64,000 nucleotides of DNA from Euclidia mi (lineage: Eukaryota > Arthropoda > Insecta > Lepidoptera > Erebidae): the NCBI GenBank assembly GCA_944739405.2, contig OX123185.2:9297840-9361839 (forward strand), in the 5' to 3' direction. Under the pieces are notes generated by a model, which had not been told where the DNA came from, made no database searches, and saw only the letters and a program-made list of their open reading frames with translations. The position numbers and the translations under genes were made by a program. Position 1 is the stretch's first letter, and every line of letters begins with the position of its first letter. This document shows positions 43,210-55,080 of the stretch, piece by piece.

Positions 43210-43539
43210 GTTTTCGTGTATCCTCTCGGCACATATAATTTAATCCACCGGCAGGTCATCTAAACGATATTATTATTGATATTGATTGAAATGTTAATAA
43301 AAATATTTTTAACTGTTAACAGCTGTTTATTCTTTTATGTATTCTTTGCACCTGGAATTAAAACTAGTTGAAGATGTCAAACAACAAAAACTACAATGCC
43401 ATAACAGCATTACTTTGCAGGATTATAGTTTATTTATGGTATGAGAAAATATTTATAGCAGAATAACCCCATGGATTCTTATATCTTCATTTTTAGTGCT
43501 TTACAAGTATATTCAAAGTGATCTCATCTCTGTTGGTGG

Positions 43540-43915
43540 GTGAGCCCAGGCTTCATACATTTTGCCCATGGTCCTTTAAAAAATAATTACTTAAAGCTTC
43601 TACATTTACATTTACTGCCACGTTCGCAAAGCAAGAGCGTAGAACCCTGAGAAAGAACGGGCAATAAAACTCAAGGTCACTCTTTTTCATCGCCAGGTTT
43701 TGCATAATACATAAAAATTTCAATTTTGTAAGGTGCTGCAACTGTTACACCTTCTATGTCATTTGTATATATTTACTCTACTTAATACTCAAGCATAATC
43801 TAGTAAAATTTTGATGTTCATTTAATTAGCCTCCTGAAAATAGACATGGTGAAACAGGAGCATCCACTTATATTAAGTACCTAATAATGCAGGCAATCAG
43901 CGCAAATGTTCAGAA
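43540..43915 (-). mobile_element. LINE 3'-end fragment, relative of 36260-39850
   Basis: On the minus strand it follows the same landmarks as the + strand copy (TTCTGAACATT, AAGTGGATGCTCCT, AAATGAACAT, CAGTTGCAGCACCTTACAAA, TTTATTGCCCGTTCTTTCTC, GAACGTGGCAGTAAATGTAA). Unlike that copy it has no LOA insertion at the AAATGAACAT site. It therefore shows the empty site. Confidence 0.65.
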
Positions 43916-44475
43916 CCATGATGGAAATGATGCAGTTAAACATTAAAAATGTAATACCAGCCCGTAAGACCGACATCGACCAGTCATCGCAATTAGCACC
44001 CGTTCACGAGTATGACGCATGGGCCAGCCATCATCCCTCTCGCCATATCAGAGGGACAGGGATGACCCGACACACGACGCCACCGCAAGAAATTACATTT
44101 TAGTGAGCATGACGACAACGGCGCACGAACCGGCAGTAATTAACAATCTGTTGGTATACTGACCATGAACTCGAATTACCTCCATATTATCATAAATTTG
44201 TGGAACGCGTGCAAAATGCAAATGTAGTACCTATATTTGATTGACATGATACCTTTTGAAATACAACCACCGATCGAACTGATTGACTACACGATTAAAA
44301 CACATTAAATAAAAAATAATTTAACAAATAAAAGTATCTAACGAAATTAATGACATTTAGTGATGTGGCGGCGATTCCAAAAACTATCATTTACATAATT
44401 TTAATTGGAATGGAATAATATTTAATTACATGTCATGAAAATTATTATCTACCTATTTACCATATATATACATTA
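43916..44475. other. Unassigned stretch
   Basis: No gene recognised. A 14-base hAT-end-like TAGTGATGTGGCGG at about 44349 is discussed under rejected items. Confidence 0.4.
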
Positions 44476-44747
44476 CTAGCTTTTGCCCGCGGCTTCGTGC
44501 GCGTTAAATTCGAGGTAACACATATCTACTTTCAGTCTCAATTTGTGTGAAGACACTCCTGATTATTCTAAAGAGTCAGAAGGTCTATAGGGTACAAAGT
44601 AACTCAGTCAGTATCCATGACAAATGTCAAAGCCATGTTTCAATACATGTCCAATATATATCTATAAACACTTACGCATTTATAATTTTAGTAGGTAGAG
44701 AAAATCGGTTCAGCCGTTTGAGCGTAGTACATAATTATTAGTTTAGA
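44476..44747 (-). mobile_element. Helitron-like element, family HB, copy 1
   Basis: In minus orientation it starts A|TCTAAACTAATAATTATG and ends in a GC hairpin (GCCGCGGGC) seven bases before the terminal CTAG|T, which is the Helitron 3' layout. It is 272 bp, non-coding, with no target duplication. Its terminal hairpin block CCCGCGGCTTCG is very common in lepidopteran genomes. Confidence 0.72.
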
Positions 44748-44829
44748 TATGCGAACAATATAATCACAGTGCACAATATGACAATATGTATGATGTGACA
44801 GTACTAACAGATAGCACATGCGCAGCACT

Positions 44830-45061
44830 CAATTATTCGCGCATGCGTTCTTACTTCCAAGAGGAAAATTTCTTCCGTACAAACTTCTATCCTCCCTACA
44901 ATCCCTCCCAGTTCAATTTTTGCAACTTCTGGTAGCCTATGTCCGTCTCCACGGTCCAATATATCTCAATATTAAATTTCAACAAAATGGGTTCAGCCGT
45001 TTTTGCGTAAAAGCGGAACATACATACATACACACTTTCGAATTTATAATATTAGTTGGGA
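44830..45061 (-). mobile_element. Helitron-like element, family HB-related, truncated
   Basis: Minus orientation starts A|TCCCAACTAATATTATAAA TTCGAAAG and shares CGGCTGAACC.ATTTT with 44476-44747. No CTAG end is seen on the left side, so the 3' half is lost or diverged. The left boundary is approximate. Confidence 0.5.
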
Positions 45062-45098
45062 TGAAACATTATTTCCAAGCGAATTTGTCATTTAGATA

Positions 45099-45835
45099 TT
45101 AATTAAAATTATAATAATATGCCTTTTGCATTAGATCATTTTTAATCTTTGTCTGAAATGCGCTAAACGGCAAGTCCAAAATACTTATCGGTATCTTGTT
45201 GTAGATACGTATACTAAGGCCTATAAAAGAACTATGAGTTTTGCACAAACGGAAATAGAGAACACATAATTTATGTCTATTTCTTGAATTTATAGAGTGT
45301 ATATCACTATTCTTTGAATATGAATTTATATTTTTACGTACATGCACAAAAGGCAGCGATAGCCGAGTGGATATACCAACAGACTGCCATGCAGAGGGTA
45401 TCGGGTTCGAATCCACGGCGCGCACCAATGACTTTTCGGAGTTATGTGCGTATTGAATTGTTAATTATCGCATGTCCCGTGCCTCGGAGAGCATGTTAAG
45501 CCGTCGGTCCCGGTTGTCATGAAGATCTTTGACAGTCGTTGCAGGGCGTCAGTACCTTCTAAATAAACTGACACTAGTCTAAACCATGGAATATCGCTAT
45601 CCCTTCGGATTGCGGAGGTCAGACAGGCAGTCGCTCTGTGGAAAAGCTAATATTCAGCCAAATCCGGTTAGACTAGTAAGCGGACCCCAGATTGAAACTG
45701 GGATAACGCTAAGAGAAAGAAGATTTTTACGTACATGCATAACACTAGCATAAATATACTGAGACGCTACTATTAGAATACCGATTTGATTGAATCTTTC
45801 TTTGAGCGAAACTCTTGTTCGTAATTGGTAAATAT
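45099..45835 (-). pseudogene. Tail of the CR1-like LINE, split by a SINE
   Basis: Minus strand. YQLRTRVSLKERFNQIGILI and IYASVMHVRKN (45835-45723) continue after the SINE as SDIHSINSRNRHKLCVLYFR, KTHSSFIGLSIRIYNKIP and QTKIKNDLMQKAYYYN (45346-45099). The same text occurs in the LINE at 29030-36060 (34076-34299 and 35874-36056). Only the C-terminal region is present, hence a 5'-truncated insertion. Confidence 0.75.
45347..45722 (+). mobile_element. tRNA-derived SINE, family SC, 17-bp target duplication
   Basis: 376 bp flanked by an exact ATTTTTACGTACATGCA at 45330-45346 and 45723-45739. The head is tRNA-like: box A GATAGCCGAGTGG near 45359 and box B GGGTTCGAATCC near 45402. The body contains CGTGCCTCGGAGAGCATGTT and AAGCCGTCGGTCCCGGTTG. 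The end reads GGTTAGACTAGTAAGCGGAC ... GGGATAACGCTAAGAG. It lies inside a LINE tail, so it is younger. Confidence 0.88.
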
Positions 45836-45896
45836 TCAACCAAATCCAGTTAGACTAGAAAGTGGACCCCGGGTTATAACTGGGATAACATTAGGA
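45836..45896 (+). repeat. Tail fragment of a second SC-family SINE
   Basis: AATCCAGTTAGACTAGAAAG and TGGGATAACATTAGGATG match the last 60 bp of 45347-45722 with a few changes. It directly abuts the LINE tail. Confidence 0.6.
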
Positions 45897-46478
45897 TGTA
45901 GATGACATGTTTGTTATTCATTATTATTACCAAGATACAAAACGAGCAACTTTGATCTGGATGGGAATCGTACCTACGACTTTAGCAGCTCTAATCACTT
46001 TATTAGGGTTACGAATAATAATTATTGTTTTTGTACAAATACCTATGTAGCGGAGCCCCGATTACATGACATGGTATACAAATACATGTATTCTGTTGTT
46101 CAAACATCTGTTCTAGTCAATAATATTGTTTGCAGAGGTCAAATACGTTGTTTGCGCGGACCCCGCGTGTTTTGCTAACATTCAAACATTGTGTTATTTT
46201 TACAACCATGATACATTAGCGATGGCAATATTTTATTTGTTGAGGATATTTGAATACTAGAAATAAAATAGGGTCTCAGTGCCAACAACCTAAAGCGGAG
46301 GAATTTACGTTTTAAATAATAAACCATTATAATTACACAAATTATTTAATTTAAAACTGACCTTATTATTATTACAGTAAAATACTTTGATTGAATAAAA
46401 AAATACGTATCTCAACGTATTAATTAGAACAATAAACTTATATTTTATAATCAATCCAAAGAAAACTTAAAGTCCAAT
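45897..46478. other. Unassigned stretch
   Basis: No gene or repeat recognised. Confidence 0.5.
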
Positions 46479-46488
46479 TCTAGTCAAC

Positions 46489-46722
46489 GAAAAGTGAATG
46501 GGACAAGACAAAGGGGAAGACCTAGGCGGACGTTCTCTGACTAGATTGGAGACATCCTGAAAAAAGGACAAGTCAGAAGTACCATTAACAGAAGAGCATG
46601 CATGAGAAACTTGATGGGAGTGAGTAAAGCAAGAGAGGTATGTCAGGATCGTTGCAAATTGCGTTCCGTAGTCTCTGCCTACCCCTCCGGGAAACAGGCG
46701 TGAGTCTATGTATGTATGTATG
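46489..46722 (+). mobile_element. 5'-truncated RTE-like LINE tail, copy 3
   Basis: 234 bp of the family's 3' end (GAAGACCTAGGCGGACGTTC, GAGCATGCATGAGAAACTTG, then CCCTCCGGGAAACAGGCGTG and (TATG)n). Flanked by TCTAGTCAAC at 46479-46488 and 46723-46732, an exact 10-bp duplication. Confidence 0.85.
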
Positions 46723-46732
46723 TCTAGTCAAC

Positions 46733-47454
46733 TTAAATAAGGATCAATGTACATTGATCCGTAGTACCTTGTACTATATCATAAATAAAGGCTTAAGTGC
46801 CAAGCCCCTTTTTGAATAGGCACTTAGGTATAATATCTAAAGAAAGACTTAGTGATGTGACAGACATAACAGTAGGTAAGCAAATATTTTTCAAAATAAA
46901 AATAAAGAAATAAAAGCGGGTATTATTATGACAATATCATAAAATATGTTATTTTAGTTCAAAATAGTTTTGTAATATTTTTAACGCTTTGAACACCTTT
47001 TTCGCCATTTTTACGCCTTTTTCGTCCCGATCCGGCAATAACAACCGGTGTAAGGTCCGCCATTTTCATAAGACTGGCATCACGTAACAACGGACATAGA
47101 CCTTTTTAAATAATTACGCCCCTCGCGTCTTATGTCTCCGCGTTTCTTAGAGATGTAAAGAGACGTTTAGTTCCTATTTTTTTTGGTTATTGGCGACGGA
47201 GCATCCACCATGATACAGTAATAAAAACGAAACAGTCATGATTTTTGGCACTTAGACCCTTTTATTTCTAGTTTTATTTGTCATATTGGTTTATAATGGC
47301 GGAACAAAAACAGTTTGGTTATAAATATCAAATATCCCTCTCCAAAAACACTAACGTTAAGTAACAGTACCTATACGGTTGCGTTTCGTTCGGTGACTGA
47401 AAACGCCAAAGACTCTATCCTCTATACAAGTCCTCTTCTTATTCATTTTCTCAA
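46733..47454. other. Unassigned stretch
   Basis: No supported gene. Around 46980-47110 the GC content rises locally without a recognisable feature. Confidence 0.45.
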
Positions 47455-47570
47455 TCTAAAGGGCGGCAGCGCACTTGACGCCCCTGGTGTTGCTTGTGTT
47501 CAAGAGTGGCGGTAATCACTTACCAACAGGCGGCTTAGGTATGCTCGTTTGCCGCCTATTTATTTTTATT
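47455..47570 (+). repeat. Dispersed repeat fragment (GGCGGTAATCACTTACC type)
   Basis: GGCGGTAATCACTTACCAAC followed by GGCGGCTTAGGTATGCTCGT and TTGCCGCCTATTT is a well-known high-copy ending in Lepidoptera. A diverged relative is at 61300-61400. Confidence 0.55.
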
Positions 47571-47572
47571 AT

Positions 47573-47824
47573 TATAGACTCACGCCTGTATCACCGAAGG
47601 CGTAGGCAGAGGTGTTATATTACACCCACATTTCGCCATGAATTTTTGGGTCCCACGTAATAGGGGGCGAGCCTATTGCCGTTACCGGGCACATCGACAG
47701 ACTCCGTGCTGCTACTGAGAATTCGGTAAAACTCAGTAACACTTTTGCCCGACCCGGGAATTGAACCCGGGACCTCCGATCGGCATTCGCATACGCTATC
47801 CACTGGACCGCGGCGGCAGTCTAT
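47573..47824 (-). mobile_element. tRNA-derived SINE, family SB, copy 2
   Basis: Minus strand. Head CCGCGGTCCAGTGGATAGCG with box B GGGTTCAATTCCCGGGTCGG, body GTTACTGAGTTTTACCG, TGTGCCCGGTAACGGCAATA, and tail CTGCCTACGCCTTCGGTGAT ACAGGCGTGAGTCTAT. Head and body match 52392-52645 closely, body and tail match 16159-16431. Confidence 0.8.
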
Positions 47825-48378
47825 TACATAAAAAATAAACTGGCCCTGACGTTTCGACATCGAATCGCAAGCGGTGGTCACGAGATGCTGGCTGGGATAT
47901 TTCTAAAAGATCATTTAGTCCTATAGAGGGGATAAGAGTACTGGCAATTTTTTATCAAAGTTTCTAGAAGCATAAGTTGTTGCAAGGACTAAGAAAAGAC
48001 TTGTAATATCTAATCAAAATTGGTAGTAAAATAATTTAGACCTGTTAATTTAGAAAGTCTGACTTATGTTCTCTCAAATAAATAGTTATTATAATACTTA
48101 TTATAACTTTGTTTGCGTTTCGTTGGTCGCAGATAATCATAAGTTGTAGACTTCTAATTTTACACTGGCTGCACAACAAAATACATTATTATATTTTGTT
48201 AATTAAGTCGAGAAAATAGCCTCTTCTTACTAAAATATGAAGTGCTATTGCGTCTATCTAAATAGTTATACATTTTTATAATTATAATATGATTTTAACA
48301 GTCAAAGTCAACATTGTAAATAATTATCGAGGTTCTACACATTAATATGGTAATAACTGGGTTTTTCTTTATATTTGC
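47825..48378. other. Unassigned stretch
   Basis: No gene or repeat recognised. Confidence 0.5.
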
Positions 48379-48388
48379 CGACGCCTCC

Positions 48389-48818
48389 ATACATATATAT
48401 ATAGACTCACGCCTGTTTCCCAGAGTGGTAGGCAGATCCTGACATACCTCTCTTGCTTCATTCACTTCCATCAAGTTTAGGATGTCTCCAATCCGGTCAG
48501 AGAAGGTCCGCCTAGGTCTTTCCCTTCGTCCTGTCCCATTCCTATTTGCCTTATATATCTTCTTTGTCAATCTTTCGTCATCCATCCTCTCCATGTGCCC
48601 AAACCATCTTAACATGCCTTTCTCGATGCTTGTCACTACATCTTCTTTTACCCCACACTACTCTCTTATCACACTATTTTTTACTCTGGCGGTCAAAGAT
48701 ACACCACACATACTTCTCAGTGCTCTCATTTCCACAGCATTTATTCTACCTTCAAGTCTCTTCTGCCATACCCAACTTTCACTACCATACATAAGGGTAG
48801 GCACTAACACCCCTCTAA
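48389..48818 (-). mobile_element. 5'-truncated RTE-like LINE tail, copy 4
   Basis: 430 bp, minus strand, flanked by an exact CGACGCCTCC at 48379-48388 and 48819-48828. It codes RGVLVPTLMYGS, then SMCGVSLTARVKN, KEDVVTSIEKGMLRWFGHME and GRRERPRRTFSDRIGDIL. A deletion near 48435-48480 removes part of the last block. One stop lies after SVIRE. Confidence 0.85.
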
Positions 48819-48984
48819 CGACGCCTCCGTTATACAAATAAAGCCATTTAAATTATTTTAGAGTTCCAAGAGACCTTTCTTGGTTAATTAACTTCTCATT
48901 GAAGAGTGTCAAAACTCGGTGAATTTTTGGACATAGGTACTAAACAATAATTACGTTCAATCAGTTGGGTCGGTATATAATATA

Positions 48985-49189
48985 CTAGAGGACGCCAGCA
49001 GCTACGCCTGCATTTTTTTTAATTTACCCGTTTTGCCGATCCCGTGGGAATTTCGGGAAATCCCTTCTTAGTGCACCCCTACCATCCCCAAGGAATATAT
49101 ATGCCATATTTCAGCTTCCTGCGCCCAATAGTTTCGGCTGTAGCGTGTCTGTCAGTCAGTCAGTAACGCAAGGATTTTATATATTAAGA
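48985..49189 (-). mobile_element. Short Helitron-like element, copy 4 (family HA)
   Basis: 205 bp, minus orientation from A|TCTTAATATATAAAATCC to GGCGTCCTCTAG|T. Same layout as the other three copies. Confidence 0.75.
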
Positions 49190-52100
49190 TTACATACAAA
49201 TATTTTTATTTATTCAATTGTCAATTAATAATATGTTAGTGCTTAGTACCGTTAACCGTTTCTGTCTGATCAATCTATCTATGAATCAGAAAGGTCAATC
49301 TGGTTAACTTCTTTAGAGTTACTATTGAAAATAAAAGCCATGTGTTTGTTTAGGTAGAACACAAGAAGGAAATCCATCAAACGCAAAGAAATGGGCAAGA
49401 CGATATCGGATATCATTTTTGAAACTGTTAAGTAATTAACTTAAAACTACTTACAGCTACTATCAAACTGAAAGTTCTTTTATAAATACTATATAATTTA
49501 ACGAAGCTATGGTAGGAAACTATTTTGGCCGTTTATAATTACATTAACCTTTTGTGCTCCCGCCCAAATTCTTCGCGATAACATGCAAATAGGAGCGTAA
49601 TAATTTTTGAAACTTTTCAAATAATTGCATAGCTCAAAGGCGAAGTTGCTCAAATGTTTCAAGTAGAGTTATTACAATAAAGGGTACTGCTCGCGACCTT
49701 AAAATATCTAGTTGGTTCGGCCTCTCATAAGGGAACGCTAACTTTTGCAATTTTCCTTTCAGCCGATCTCCCTAGAGGCTTTCAAAGGCGAATTACTGTT
49801 GGTTAAATTTACTCTCATTTTCGTCGGCAAGCTGAGGAAGGCCTGTTTTTTAGTTTTATTTCTTTGATCAAGCCTCTCAAAGTGGAAATTGTTTGAAACT
49901 TGGTTTGGTTCAAGAATTGGTATTCAGAAGTAATTTTACAAATTCGCACCTTCTTTTACTGCTGTTATTTTTTTTTTTCGTCGAGTTTATTACGTAGGTA
50001 CTTTTTCTTAATTTACTTGAGCTCTGATGTTTAAGAGGGTGATATTTTAAATTTAAGGCAGCTTGTAAGTGAGTTTCGGGTGCTGATCGGATTACGTAAC
50101 TCGAATAAACGCTGATCAAACAACAAAACACAGAACGGGTAAAATTGGCGTAATAAATGTTCAAATTAATATTACACTAAGTGAATATTGATAATAATAC
50201 TTTTAATTTTCATTATGCCTATTTTTCTGTATCACACGGGTTTTAGTGAAGAGATCAAAAGAACATAATTTAAATTCCTGTGAGAAATTGGTTTAAGTTT
50301 TATATAAGTCGATTGTTTGAAAGTTCAATAGTCTTATCTACTTATCTACCTATGTGTATCTAACATAATATTAGCCTTAAAAACAAGCTCTTCTCAAATT
50401 CAGGCAAAGCTTTGTTAAGTAGCATTTATAAGAGCATGTATTTTCCTCATCATTATGAACTATTTAATTAAACACACGAAAATTACGAAATTAAAGCCAT
50501 CAAGCGGTTTTTGTTGTACGGTAAATTTGACCTTATGCTTTTATAATTTGTACAAGTTTGTAAGTCTGTTAAATGTATAATTATACTGGTAAAATTAAAT
50601 GTTCATAAAAATCAATAGATACTATGTGTTTGAAATAGAATTAGTTTTTATTATAAGTCAAATCGATTATATCGATTGAGTATCATTTTATTCAGTCTAT
50701 TGAAAATTTCTGACAATGGTCACACTGAACTGTCACTTCCGTTCCCGCCTTGAAAAATTAACACGCCGGTTTTGGGCTGTCTACGTTTGTAATATTATAA
50801 TAAATTGATCGCCCCTTGAATTAACTCGAATTGAATTAACTTGTAAATACTTACAACTGCCGCTTTTGACTTCCGGCAAAGTTTGTGATAAATTAATGAA
50901 CATTGGTGATATATTGAACATTGAACTTTGTAAAACACGTGTGTGAATTCCTGATTGGTGCCCGAGGAGAAAGACTACGCTGAACTGGATACTGGTATCT
51001 ATTCGATTCTCTTGTTATTTTGGCCAAAATTATGAGTTAATCTTATAGGTCCATTCAAGAACAGCATCAGTAAGAGTTGATAAGACATTTTATTAATATT
51101 AGGATTATAATTCATCGCTGTGCTACCACAGTGAAAGTGTTTAGATAAATTGTCTATCGTGGTCAGGTGGATGTATTACAGCTTCCACTGCAACTCTGTT
51201 CTGAACAGTTTCCCACCTGGCTGCGGTAACTCTAGACACAATTTCTATCTAAAGAATAAAACATTAAATAATTTAGCTTACTTCAGCCATGTTTTGGTAC
51301 AGTTCGAAATCTACTGGCATTTCGAAATAGCCGTACGTATAGTTATTTCAATCTCTCATGATAAATGCCTTAAAACAATCTAGGGGCATAGCAAGTGTAA
51401 TCGACTGCCTCGCTGAAAGTGGGGGTTTGTTACCCGCTCAAGTCAAACATTTATGTGCGTGAATATAGATATTTGCGTTGGCCGGGTTTTTCAATATGTT
51501 ATAGCGAATAAATAAGTAATGTGATGTAACATTATTTGTACCTGTATAGGTATATTCTTATTCAAAGTAACTTTAATAATTAAGCACAGTTTCATGCTTG
51601 TGGCGTTCAAGTAACGAAATAAACTGGATCACCAAGTTGTGTATTGCAAAATGTACAAACTATAAAGTTTAAGTCGCAGCCCGGAAGCCTTTCTCTTAGC
51701 CGATAATAATTGTAACATTCGGCACAGAACCTCGACTTGCATGTTTACCCTGCTTTTGAAATATTTGAGACATTCAATAAAGTACTGAATATTGTATGTA
51801 TTTAAACTTCAGTGGCCACTTGCGATATAATTGTGTGTTTAACGGTCAACTAATGACCACAAAAAAGTATCATCAAGGCAAATAGGGATCTTAGTTTTTC
51901 GATATTCTTGCAAGCTCCAGGATTACGCATGCGCAGTGTTGATTATGGTAAGAAAATACTTTCTTAGTAGTATTTTGCTGCTCGTATTTACGGTCGGTGA
52001 CGAGTTGATGACCTTTTTCAACCTGTGTCAGTCATAACGTTATTATACTTAGTTTCATCGACACTTCAGTCAATTACCACCTCCAATATAGGTAGATGTT

Positions 52101-52391
52101 TGCAACATTGCTAGCAATATATAGAATTATTTTTCTTATAGACACTCCTTTTTCAACATCATTGTACTCGTTTCCCCGCCTCTCCTACCAGAAGGCAATA
52201 ACGTGAATGTGTTTCTTTAATATTCCTTGTCTTAGTTAATCGTGATGTACTCATAATGTCTATTGCAAAGAAAATCGCACCATATGACTCAAATCATATA
52301 GATGAATATATGAAGCCCATGTATGCGCGTTACGGTTACCACTTACCGCCAGTTGCACCTTATGTTTTTCCTACCAATGAAAAATAAATGA
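49190..52391. other. Long unassigned stretch
   Basis: No supported gene, RNA or repeat. At about 50960-50990 TTGGTGCCCGAGGAGAAAG resembles an LTR-element primer-binding site but lacks any supporting LTR pair (see findings). Confidence 0.45.
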
Positions 52392-52645
52392 TAGACTCAC
52401 ATAGACTCACACGCCTGTAGGCAGAGGTGTAATATTACACCCAAATTTCGCCAAGAACTTCTAGTTCCCACGTAACATGGAGCGAGCCTATTGCCGTTAC
52501 CGGGCACATCGCCAGACTCCGTGCTGCTACTGAGAATTCAGAAAAACTCAGTAACACTTTTGCCCGACCCGGGAATCGAACCTGGGACCTCCGATCAGCC
52601 GACCAGCAGACACATACGCCATCCACTGGACCACGGAGGCAGTCT
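52392..52645 (-). mobile_element. tRNA-derived SINE, family SB, copy 3
   Basis: Minus strand. Head CTCCGTGGTCCAGTGGATGG, box B GGTTCGATTCCCGGGTCGG, body as in 47573-47824. The tail is shortened: CACCTCTGCCTACAGGCGTG then two GTGAGTCTAT units, with the TTCGGGGAT segment lost. Confidence 0.78.
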
Positions 52646-54944
52646 AGCTGTAGTTTTATACCAATAAAGAAACGAATATGGTAGGTACTTAATTCTTACG
52701 CATTTTTCCTTAACAAGCGATGCAAAAATGTCTATATAGGTATAATAAAAACAACAGCTTCCAAAACAAAAAGATAAAAACATTACAAAACAAGTAGGTA
52801 CATAATGTGTCTTACGGAAGATTCTGTGCATTTATTTAGATTGGGATGTATTGTAATGTAGTGAGAAAGACCTTGTTAATTTCATTGTCTGTAAATAACA
52901 TTTTATCATTATTACAAGACAATGCTTTTAAATGTTATTGTAGCGCAATGTTATGCGTGTGTTAATGCGCGTTTGATGGTCAAATATCTTCACATTTTCG
53001 AAGGGCGCCATCTATATTATACATTATTATCTCATCCACCATCGTGAACTTGGGACACAGTTGAGAGTCGGATATATCCTATATTATTTTAATAGGGTAT
53101 TTTAGATAACGGGAGTGAAAACAGTTAAAACAAATAAATAAAATCAACATCGAAATTCCTTATAATTATTCATATAAGTAACGTTCGATATTTCAACAAT
53201 TATTATGTTAATCGAAGTCAAGTTGACGTTTATTGTAATTTGTTACGCACATTTAGGGCAAAATATGTGAGTACAAACATGCATACAAAATAAGAAAACG
53301 TTATATTAGTTACGATATAAGCTAGACGTTTCCAGTGGCACTTTCCGAGTGAGTGCGCAACTCCGGGCGTCCGTGACAGCGCGCGTACATTGCTCCCCTC
53401 TTACTTAGCCACTTGCGACATGACTCCAATGTACTAAAGTAATAGTTGATTCGAACTATTCAACAGTGGCTAACTGGTTATAGAATAAAAGGGAGTCTTG
53501 GTATATGTATGTAAAGCATGGCCCGTTTTTGGTTGATGATTGTGAGAGAATGGACATTCGCCCTGTTATTACTTTCTGCTCTATCTAATATTTCTAAAGA
53601 ATAATTGTACTTTTATTGGATGCTGTAGCAGCAGATGCCGAGTATTGAGGACACCCAGATATCGGGCTGTTTGTTCTGTGTTCGTTACAGGTGAAGTCGG
53701 TGAAACTTTGGCAAAGTTAGCCGATGGCAAAAAATCGCTCTCATTCATATTGCGTAGAAATCAACTGAACAAATGAAACTTTTCGTTACACGGTAGTTTC
53801 TAGTATACTTAATTTAATTAAATGGTTACTAAAATGGTAATTTAAATTAATTAAACTAGCCGGTAGTCCAAATGTCTCTTTTTTACCGAGATGCTTTCAC
53901 AATCATTTCAGAAATATTATTACAGCTCTAGTCAATGTCACATTATCATAGCAATAAGTATATAGCTTGCGCAAGCAGATCTGCGGATCCCAAAGTCTCA
54001 GGTTAGTTTCCTAGGTCGACTTAGAAATGTAATCTGAGACTTTAGGATCAAAAATCCATACCGGCTTTTTCTTTTGATAAAAATATCTTACAGTTCAGTC
54101 AGGCAGTTTGCCTTGGCAAGAATGTAAAGCCGTTAATCTTGCGCCCGTTCTATATCTCCATTCATGACAGAAAGCAGTCGTATCGGACACTGAGAGCGAT
54201 TGGATAGAGTATACACAGTGATTGAAACTTAGTATAGATTTTATATTACTTCAACTACAATTTAGTAATTTTTGCAACATCATAAAATCGTTATTTGTCA
54301 TATCATTATTTTTTTTCAACTTTGCATTATATCAAACGTAACTTTTAGTTATATAAAAAAATCTTTGCTAAGTTTGTACTTTATTATACTTACTCGTACT
54401 TATCAAGCACTACTTAATAGTAGTCAACGAGTAAAGTTCAAGTGTACGTACAGCGATTATACACTACGAACTTTCGCGTTGGCCTTAATGCCTTAAGTGT
54501 AACAGTTATGTAAGAGAGTCAAAGATACACATACATACATACGTGTTGTAAGCTGCGGAACCGGGTCACGGCCGGACACTGATTGTTGCTTGTGATAATG
54601 ACTTGAAATCATTTCTTGATAACTTGTTTTATCTATAGAATGATCAGTTATTTGTTCTTAAAAAAGAAGTAGGTCGAGCTAATATTTTTATAGCAGATCT
54701 TGTTCACTCGAATGTTTATGTAATGAGTCTCAATCGCGTAATTGTTCGAAAGTAAAAGTGAAGTTTGTACTGACAGAAGTCTTCCTTCTCTCTCATCCCA
54801 CTCGTCCATCTATTGACCACCGACTCGTGCTCAGACGAGAGTAGACGTGTATTCGACCTTTTAAAATACTTTTTAACAAGTGTCACTTCAAATTTATCCT
54901 AAACACTCAAGTAATATAGAGTATATTAGTTTAGTTATAAAGAT
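52646..54944. other. Unassigned stretch upstream of the PHD-FP LINE
   Basis: No supported gene. It contains moderately GC-rich patches (53330-53420) and AT-rich spacers. A missing upstream exon of the chitin-binding gene could lie here, but I could not recognise one. Confidence 0.4.
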
Positions 54945-55080
54945 TGCAGTTACTCTTTTTTTGCCTGCGTACTGGAATAGTTTGTGCGGCTCCGCCTCTG
55001 GTAGGGAATAGGACAGTTGCGATTTTTTGGCTCGCTCACACGCACGACGTCACAGCCAGTTGTGACCAACTCGGTCCGCA

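Noticed and set aside
44349..44365. Second hAT MITE end
   Set aside because: TAGTGATGTGGCGG matches the terminus of 42812-43209 for 14 bases only, with no partner end or duplication.
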